From NCBI RefSeq assembly GCF_003236295.1, contig NZ_POTW01000065.1:1-38228 (forward strand): 38,228 nt of DNA, written 5' to 3'. The position numbers and the translations under genes are program-made. The notes under the pieces are model-generated. The model was not told where the DNA came from. It was given only the letters and a program-made list of their open reading frames with translations, and did not search any database. The stretch comes from Jiangella anatolica. Its GTDB lineage: Bacteria > Actinomycetota > Actinomycetes > Jiangellales > Jiangellaceae. Positions 8,646 to 15,500 of this stretch are shown one piece after another. Within the stretch, counting starts at the first letter, position 1. Each line of letters opens with the position of its first letter.

Positions 8646-8735
8646 CTTCCCTCCCACGCTCTGCACGGCCAACGACGGCGGTACGGTGCCGGGACGCCGG
8701 CCGACGCCGGTCTGATCGTACGTCTCGCCGCCGCG

Positions 8736-8765
8736 ACGTTACCGGGAACATAGGCTCCGCGACAA
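8736..8765 (-). promoter_or_regulatory. lacI-like gene promoter with the same operator
   Basis: Minus strand: -35 TTGTCG (8760-8765), 18-base spacer, -10 TAACGT (8736-8741). The operator core CGTTACCGGGAACA lies at 8737-8750, differing from the importer site in one of 14 positions. Position of operator relative to the -10 is identical at both promoters. It indicates autoregulation. Confidence 0.72.
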
Positions 8766-8827
8766 TCCCGCGTGGTGCGGGGAGGGCGTGGCGTGGCGCC
8801 GGCGGGAGGGGTCAGCCGGCGCCACTC

Positions 8828-8983
8828 TCACACCGGAAGCCAGCCGTTGTCGTCGTCAGGATCGCTGCCGGCGGCCGGCTCCGCGCTCGGCTCGGCCGCC
8901 GCGGGGCCATCGGTCTCACCGGGAGACTCGTCGGCACCGCGACGGCACTGCGGAGCGAGCGGGGAGCCGGGGCTGTCCTCCAT
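8828..8983 (-). CDS. possible 51-residue acidic small protein
   Basis: An ORF from ATG 8983 to TGA 8828, too short for ordinary gene calling. The product is Pro/Ala/Glu/Asp-rich, begins MEDSPGSPLAPQC and ends DPDDDNGWLPV, with no signal peptide or membrane segment. Most of its codons end in G or C, and an AT-rich patch (about 9024-9044) 40 bases upstream could hold a promoter. The ribosome site is weak. No family is recognised. It lies between the LacI-type gene's promoter and the first palindromic repeat. It may be a chance ORF in a long intergenic region. Confidence 0.3.
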   Translation of the reverse strand: MEDSPGSPLAPQCRRGADESPGETDGPAAAEPSAEPAAGSDPDDDNGWLPV

Positions 8984-9063
8984 GGTGTCCAGCCTGATCG
9001 GCGATCGCGGGGGCAGCTATGCCCAGATTCAGTCAATTTTGGTGACGGCCGGCTGCCGGTGTC

Positions 9064-9165
9064 GCCTTGGCACGGCCCGGCGATGCTGTGGATCGGGACG
9101 AACGGGACGCCGCAGCGACGTTCAGGCTTGCCAAGGCCGGGGGATGCGGCGACGCCTTGGCGTCG
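9064..9165. repeat. cluster of inverted repeats in the 8984-9580 gap
   Basis: GCCTTGGCA (9064-9072) pairs with TGCCAAGGC (9129-9137), and CGACGCC (9150-9156) pairs with GGCGTCG (9159-9165) across TT. Apart from these and the repeat blocks listed next, I see no coding or RNA gene in 8984-9580. Confidence 0.45.
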
Positions 9166-9178
9166 TTGGCCCCGTCGC
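9158..9178 (+). repeat. repeat block A, copy 1
   Basis: A 21-base stretch beginning TGGCGTCGTTGG and ending CCGTCGC that recurs at 18696-18716 with one mismatch. In both places it precedes block B on the same strand (284 bases to the start of B here, 61 at the other copy). Confidence 0.55.
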
Positions 9179-9441
9179 GTGCAGCCCGGCACCCCATCCC
9201 CGGTGCGCACGGCTGCCGACCATGCAAACCGTCGGACTCATTCAGCCAGCGAGGCTGGCCTCGAGCCGCCGAGCCGGTGGTTGACGTGCGCTCAGGGGCG
9301 GCCGGCCGATAACGGGCAAGTTCCCGCGGGGACCCGCGATCATGATCGACTGGCCGCCGCCACCCGCTGCGCCGATGTCCCGTCGCGTCGCCGAGGCGGG
9401 CCGTGCCACCCAACGTGGCTGGTCAGACACTGGGGCCTTTG

Positions 9442-9501
9442 CCAGGCTTCTGTTCGCTTCACCAGGCATGCATGGGTGGTAGAGCGAACCAACGCCTAGT
9501 G
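9442..9501 (+). repeat. repeat block B, copy 1 (60 bp, GCATGC core)
   Basis: This 60-bp stretch aligns without gaps to 18757-18816 with 8 mismatches; the central 27 bases are identical. It contains the core CCAGGCATGCATGG (CCA-N-GCATGC-N-TGG) nested inside arms GTTCGCT (9452-9458) and AGCGAAC (9483-9489), and ends CGCCTAGTG. It lies about 80 bp past the LuxR gene's stop. It is probably a dispersed palindromic intergenic repeat; terminator or nucleoid-protein site roles are possible. Confidence 0.7.
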
Positions 9502-9580
9502 ACGCACCGCGTGCGCGCGGGTCAAGTCCAAGCCCCCAATCACAGCGAGCCAGCACCACAGGGGCGCGGACCAAGCGGAG

Positions 9581-12478
9581 CTAGAGCTGGTGCGCGATGG
9601 CCGCCCGGGACCGCACGCCGAGCTTGCGCATCGCCGTGGTGATGTGGCGGGCGACGGTGTTGACCGAGAGGTAGAGCTCGGCGGCGATCTCCTTGTTCGA
9701 CCGGCCCTTGGCGGCCAGCTCCGCCACCTCGCGCTCGCGCGGCGACAGCTCCGAGCCGTACCCGCGCCGGCCGCCGCGGTGCCGGGCCGGGACGGAGAGC
9801 CCGTGCCGGCGGGCGATCGCGGTGGCGCGGCCGGCGTCCCATTCGGCGCCGAGCTCGCGGTACGCGGCCAGCGCCGCGAGCAGGGCGGGGCCCGCATCCG
9901 CCGAGTCCGGCGACGACGGCGACGACGGCGACGACATGAGCCGCGCGGTGGCCGCGAGCTCGCCGGCCTGAGCGGCCTCGTACGGCGCCCGCAGCGGCGC
10001 GTAGTGCGCGGCCGCCGCCGCGAACCGGTCCGCCGCGCCGGAGAGGTCACCGGCGCCGAGCCGGACGAACCCCTCGGCGTGCGCCACCGCGGCCGGCGCC
10101 AGCGGCACGTCCAGTCCGTCCAGCCGGGCGGCGAAGGACCGCACCGCCCGGTCCGCGCCGGGAACGTCCCCGGCGGCGACCAGGACCTCGGCGACCGCGG
10201 GCAGCGCGCGCACCGTCGGGGCGAGAACCCCTTTCGGTTCGGCGGCGGCGAGCAGCCGGTCGGCCCGGGCGAGGACGGCGTCGGCCTCGCCCCGCGCGAC
10301 GGCCAGCCGCAGCAGCGCCGCCACCGGGATCGGCAGCAGGTCGAACCCGCTCAGCTCGTCGGCCAGCTCGATCACCGCGGTCAGCGCCGCCGACGCGGCG
10401 TCCAGGTCGCCGCGGGCCAGCGCCAGGCACGCCGCGGCCGCCTCGCCGTCGATGCGGGCGCGCGGGTTGCCTGCCAGCTCGTCCATCAGCACGGCGGCGT
10501 CCTCGGCCAGGCCGTCCCAGGACCCCTGGCAGTACCGCAGCAGCACCTGCCCGGAGCGCAGGCTGCGCTCCATGCGCGGCTCGGCCCGGTCGCCGCCGGC
10601 CGTCGCTGCCAGCCCCGCGGTGAGCAGCCGGTCGGCCAGCGCGTGGTGGCCGGCATAGGTGGCCTGGGTGCCGATGGACCAGTAGGCGTTGATCTCGCGC
10701 CGGTGCCGCGGCTCGCCGCCGGTCCGTTCCAGGACGCGGTCCGCGGTGGCCCGCCAGGACGGGTCGCCGGTGGGCAGCTGCACCATGGCGATCTTGCCGA
10801 GCAGGAACACCTGGAAGGCGGGGTCGGGGATCTGCTGCACGACGCCGACCGCGCGGTGCAGCCAGGCGCGGTGCTCGGCCGGGTCGGCGCCGCCCGCCAT
10901 CGGCAGGCCGAGCACGATCATCGCCCAGGCCTGGAGATCGGGCCGGTGGGCGAGGTCGTCGACGGCGTCGGCGAACAGCTGGTGGGCGCGCTGCAGGTCG
11001 GTGCCGGCGTCGTGCAGCAGCCCGCCGAGCCGGAACCGCAGCTCGGCGCGGAGCGGCGCCGGCAGGTCCTCGTCGAGCACGGCGCTCAGCAGCTCGGCCG
11101 CCTCCTGGGCGCGGCCCGCCTCGACCGCGGCCTCGCCGAGCATCGCCGCCAGCCGGCCGCGCCGCTCCGGTGTCGCCGGCGCCTGCCGCAGCACGTCCTC
11201 GAGCAGCCGCACGGCCTCGGCGTCGTTGCTCAGCTCGAACGCCTGCTCCGCGGCCCGCTCGGCGGCGTCGACCCACTCGTCCAGCCGGCCGGCGTGGCGC
11301 AGGTGGTGGGCCAGCTGGCCCGGCGGGGCGGGCGCGGCCGCCGCCAGCGCCGTCGCCGCGCGGTCGTGCAGCAGCAGCCGCCGCGGGCTGGACAGGTCCT
11401 CGTAGACGGCCTGCGCGGCGAGCGGGTGGCGGAAGCCGACGGCGGCGCCGTGCTCGGTGAGCACGCCGGACTCCAGTGCCTCGCCGACCGCGAGCAACGC
11501 CTCGGCCCGCTCCAGCGGCGCCGTCGCGACCAGCAGCGACAGCGGCACCGGCACCTGGAGGACGGCGGCCGCCGCGGCCACGTGCCCGGCCGGCGGGCCC
11601 AGCCGGGCGACCCGCTCGAGCACCGAGTCGCGGATCCGCGTCGGCACGTCGAGCTCGTCCAGCGCCCGCCGCGCCCACCCGCCGCGCCGCTGCACCAGCG
11701 TGCCCCGCTGCCGCAGCAGCGCGACCAGCTCCTCGACGGCGAACGGCAGCCCGGAGGTGTGTTCGTGGAGGTAGGACGCGAACTCGTCGGAGACCGTGTC
11801 GACACCGAGGATGGCGGCGGCCAGCGCGCCCACCTCGGCGGTGTCGAGGGGAGCGAGCGACACCTCGGTCAGCGTCGTCCCGGGTGGAAGGCCGGCCGGG
11901 AGGGCCCGGATCCGCGGGTCGACGGACTCCGGCCGGTAGGTCACGACGACGGTGAGGCCGGCCAGCGACTCGGCGAGCAGGTAGCCGACGAAGTCGCCGG
12001 TCTGGTCCTCGGCCCAGTGCAGGTCCTCGAGGACCAGCACCGTCGGGCCGGCCGCGGCGATCACGTCGACGAAGCCGCGGAACGCCCGGTGCCGCTCGGC
12101 CGCGCGGTCGCCCAGCGGCTCGGCCGGCGGCGGCAGCAGGTGCGCGAGCTCGGGCAGGAACGGCCGCAGCGCGCCGGCGACCGGGGACAGGTCCAGCTCG
12201 CCCAGCCGGTCACCGAGGCCGCGGACCGCCTCGATGACCGGCCCGAGGGGGAACGGCTCGCGCAGCGAGTGGCAGCGGCCGGCGAGCACGCGGCGTCCGG
12301 CCCGCGCCGCCGCGGCGGTCAGCTCGCCGGTCAGCCGGGTCTTGCCGATGCCGGCCTCGCCGGCGACGACGACCAGCGCGGGAGCGGCGGTGACGGCGTC
12401 GACGGCCCGGCTCAGCTCGTGGTCACGGCCGACGAGGGCGGGCGCGACCAGCCGGTGCGCGTCGCTCGTGTCAGCCAT
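9581..12478 (-). CDS. LAL-type LuxR-family ATP-binding transcriptional regulator
   Basis: 965 residues, the usual size for large ATP-binding LuxR regulators (MalT/LAL class). An N-terminal AAA domain starts VGRDHELSRAVDAV, with Walker A GEAGIGKTR at 40-48, Walker B-like TVLVLEDLHWAED near 145-157, and a long helical TPR-like middle rich in Ala/Leu (about 400-860). A LuxR/GerE helix-turn-helix closes the protein: LSPREREVAELAAKGRSNKE, then IAAELYLSVNTVARHI and KLGVRSRAAIAHQL. Such proteins are ATP- and ligand-dependent activators of catabolic or secondary-metabolite genes. The subtilase gene ends 94 bp upstream on the same strand, and a 13-bp inverted repeat fills that gap right up to this ATG. 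The inducer is unknown. Confidence 0.92.
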   Translation of the reverse strand: MADTSDAHRLVAPALVGRDHELSRAVDAVTAAPALVVVAGEAGIGKTRLTGELTAAAARAGRRVLAGRCHSLREPFPLGPVIEAVRGLGDRLGELDLSPVAGALRPFLPELAHLLPPPAEPLGDRAAERHRAFRGFVDVIAAAGPTVLVLEDLHWAEDQTGDFVGYLLAESLAGLTVVVTYRPESVDPRIRALPAGLPPGTTLTEVSLAPLDTAEVGALAAAILGVDTVSDEFASYLHEHTSGLPFAVEELVALLRQRGTLVQRRGGWARRALDELDVPTRIRDSVLERVARLGPPAGHVAAAAAVLQVPVPLSLLVATAPLERAEALLAVGEALESGVLTEHGAAVGFRHPLAAQAVYEDLSSPRRLLLHDRAATALAAAAPAPPGQLAHHLRHAGRLDEWVDAAERAAEQAFELSNDAEAVRLLEDVLRQAPATPERRGRLAAMLGEAAVEAGRAQEAAELLSAVLDEDLPAPLRAELRFRLGGLLHDAGTDLQRAHQLFADAVDDLAHRPDLQAWAMIVLGLPMAGGADPAEHRAWLHRAVGVVQQIPDPAFQVFLLGKIAMVQLPTGDPSWRATADRVLERTGGEPRHRREINAYWSIGTQATYAGHHALADRLLTAGLAATAGGDRAEPRMERSLRSGQVLLRYCQGSWDGLAEDAAVLMDELAGNPRARIDGEAAAACLALARGDLDAASAALTAVIELADELSGFDLLPIPVAALLRLAVARGEADAVLARADRLLAAAEPKGVLAPTVRALPAVAEVLVAAGDVPGADRAVRSFAARLDGLDVPLAPAAVAHAEGFVRLGAGDLSGAADRFAAAAAHYAPLRAPYEAAQAGELAATARLMSSPSSPSSPDSADAGPALLAALAAYRELGAEWDAGRATAIARRHGLSVPARHRGGRRGYGSELSPREREVAELAAKGRSNKEIAAELYLSVNTVARHITTAMRKLGVRSRAAIAHQL

Positions 12479-12480
12479 GC

Positions 12481-12566
12481 CGTCCAGGGCCCTCGGGTCG
12501 GGAATGGCCGGAGCCTACCCCAGCCGTGTTGCGCCGCTGTTCCGCGACGCCCAAGGGCCCTGGACG
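12481..12566. promoter_or_regulatory. 13-bp perfect inverted repeat before the LAL gene (terminator, attenuator or paired operator)
   Basis: CGTCCAGGGCCCT (12481-12493) and AGGGCCCTGGACG (12554-12566) are perfect inverted copies 60 bp apart, each holding the palindrome AGGGCCCT. The far arm starts 6 bp after the subtilase stop; the near arm ends 2 bp before the LAL ATG and covers its ribosome-binding region. A candidate -10 TAGGCT on the minus strand lies between them (12512-12517). The repeat could terminate subtilase messages, hide the LAL ribosome site, or be two operators flanking a promoter. Confidence 0.65.
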
Positions 12567-12572
12567 AACGGG

Positions 12573-15500
12573 TCAAAGGCGGTCCGGCCCGCGGATCTCG
12601 CCGCGCGGGAACACCGTCACCGGCGCGGAGCAGGTGTCCGTCCCGGCCGCGCAGACCCGGTAGGTGAACGAGTCGCCGATGCGCGGCCGCCCGATCTGGT
12701 CGACGTGCGTGCCGGTGTTCGCCACGGTGGTGACGACCAGCCCGTCCTTCTCGACGTCGACCCGCTCGGCGTCGATGCCGGTCCAGGTCAGCGTGCTGTA
12801 CCAGATGCCGCGCCGCAGGAACGTCTCGACCTCGAGCTCCGGCTCGCCCGGCGCCTCGACGGTGAGGCTCACCGGCACCGCCGTCACCGGCGCGGCCGGG
12901 TCGTTGCTGGCCAGGCACAGATGGGCGGCGTACTCGCCCGGCGCCAGGCCCGCCGCGTCGAGCGTGACCGAGGCCGCGCCCTCCTCGCCGGGCGCCACGG
13001 TGCCCTCGGCCGGGTCGGTGGCCAGCCAGGCGGGGAGGTCGCACCGGATCGGCTCGAGCGGGGTGCCGTCGACGGCCATGACGAGGTGGGTGTCGGGGAA
13101 GCCGATGCTCTCCATCGTGACCGGGTTCGGGGCGCCGCAGTCGTCGGCAGAGATGTAGGACGGCCCGGTCTGCCCGGCGCCGTTCGCACCCGGCACGACG
13201 GCGCCGACGTTCAGCAGGTCCGGCGCCGCGACCTCCAGCACCAGCGTGGCGCCGGCCGGCACCCGTGCGTCGACCGGCACGGTGACCAGGCCCTCGTCGC
13301 CGTCCTCGACGGTGACCGTCCGGGTGGCGAGCCGGGTCAGGTTGACGTACTCGAACGGCCCGTCGAGCGTGTAGAGGTTCACCGTCAGGTCCGCCGACGG
13401 CACCACCAGCTGCAGCCCGAAGGTCACCTCGTCGACGTCGAACGCGCCGTCGACGCCGAAGTCGGCCAGCGTGAAGGTGCGCAGGAAGCGGTTCTCGCGG
13501 GTGGTGCCGGTCTGCGTGCTCGAGCACACCGGCACGATGGCCGTCTCGTCGACGGTCAGCGAGGCCGAGTGGGTGAGCCGGACGGCGTCGGCCTCCAGGG
13601 GCGCGGCGTCGTCCGTGGCCGCCTCGGTGTCGAGCGGGACCCAGGCGTCGGGAGCCTCGGCCGGCGGGGCAGGGGCCGCCGGTGCGGACTCGACGACGGT
13701 GGTGGTGCCGGCCGGGCGGAGCGGGCCGGACATCGTCGTCGCGGTGTCGACCGCCCAGCGCAGTTCGCGCTCGCCGGCGTTGCCGATGGTGAGCGGCATC
13801 GTCGTGCTCTCGCCGGGCGCCGTGGACGCGGCGATCTCGCCCGGCGTGACGGTGATCGACGGCGGCGCCGGGGCGTCGGCGCCGGGGACGAACACGTACG
13901 CCGTGCCCTGGTCGGCGATCTCGCCGGCGTGCGCGTTCGGAGCGCCGGCCAGCACGTCGTCGCCGGACACGGCGACCGCGGTGCCGAGGTGGTCGCCCTG
14001 GGCGGTGTCGTCGCCGAGCAGGACCCGCTGCTGCGTCCAGCCGTCGCCGTCGCGGGTGAAGACGATCGCGGCGCCCTTCTCCAGGTCGACGCCGGCGGTA
14101 CGGCCCTGGAACGGCGCGCCGGCCACGACGGTGCCGCTGTCGACGTCGACGGACGACCCGAACCGGTCGTTCACGTGGGTGCCGGACGAGGTCAGCTTGG
14201 CCTGCTCGGACCAGTCCGCGCCGCGGCCCTCGTAGACGTAGACAGCGCCGCGGCTCTGGACCCAGTCCAGGCCGGGGCCGCTCGCGCCGACGACCGCGGT
14301 GCCGCCGTCGAGCGCGACGGAGGTGCCGAACGCCAGCTCGGGCCCGGGGTCGGACGGCAGCAGCGTCGCCCGTTCGGCCCAGGCGCCGCCGTCGTCGGTG
14401 AAGACGTAGGCCGCGCCCTGCCGGAACCAGCCGCGGGCGGTCGAGTTGGGCGCGCCGACCAGCAGCGTGTCGCCGTCGAGGCTCACCGACGACCCGAAGT
14501 TGCCGAACGACGACACGCCCGACCCGGCCAGCCGCGGTCCGATGGTCCAGGCGGCGCCGTCGCGGGTGAACAGGTAGACGACGCCGGCGGCGTTGGCATC
14601 GCCGATGTGCTCGCCCGGTGCGCTCACGGCGACCGTGTCGCCGTCGACGGCCACCGAGTGCCCGAGCTCCGCGCCCCAGCGGACGTCGTTGGTGCTCAGC
14701 TTGGCCTGCTGGGTCCAGGTGACGCCGTCGCGGACGAACACGTAGGCCGCGCCCGGCCGGGAGTCGCCGAACGAGGCGCCGGTCGCGCCGACGACGATGG
14801 TGTCGCCGTCGATCGCCACCGAGCGGCCGAACACCAGGCCCCAGTCGCGCTCGCCGTCGGGCAGCAGCGTGGCCTGCCGCTCCCAGCCGTCGCCGGACCG
14901 CACGTAGACGTAGGCCGCGCCGGAGGCGCCGAACCCGTCGACGTCGGCCTGCGACGCGCCGACCACCGCGGTGTCGCCGTCGATCGCGACGGCGTTGCCC
15001 GCCTGGTCGTCGGCCAGCCCGCCGGTGGTCAGCCGGGTCTGTTCGGCGGTGCCGGTGAGCCCGCTGTCGCCGACGACGGTGACCGCGAGCGGGACCGTCG
15101 TCAGCTCGTCGTCGGGATCGTTGGTGCGCAGGCAGAGCAGGCCGGTCAGGGTGCTCGGCGCGACGTCGGCGGTGTCGACGGTCAGCTCGATGGCGCCGGT
15201 CGCGTCCGGGCCCACCGTGCCCGCGGCCGGCTCGACGTCCAGCCAGGGCAGCTCGCCGGGCACGGCGCAGGCCGGCGCCTCGGTGCGGCCGACGACGTTC
15301 ATGACCAGATGCATCCACGGGTAGCCGAGCGCGGCCAGGTCGGCCGGCTCGGTGACGCCGCAGCCCTCGGCGGCCAGGTACGTGGGCGCGCTCTGCCCGG
15401 CGCGGTTGGTGCCCGGCCAGAAGCCGCCCACACCGGTGAGATCCGGCGCGGCCACCTCGACCACCAGCGTCGACCCGGCCGGGACGGAGCCGGTGACCGG

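Noticed and set aside
8812-9210. 132-residue minus ORF and several plus ORFs in 8772-9500
   Set aside because: No domain, poor codon pattern, and they run through inverted repeats; the shared stretch SLYHPCMPG seen in ORFs at both repeat copies reflects the DNA repeat, not a protein family.
9590-12667. 1025-residue plus-strand ORF opposite the LAL regulator
   Set aside because: Arg/Gly/Pro-rich with no domain; it is the mirror of the real minus-strand gene, caused by GC-rich third positions.
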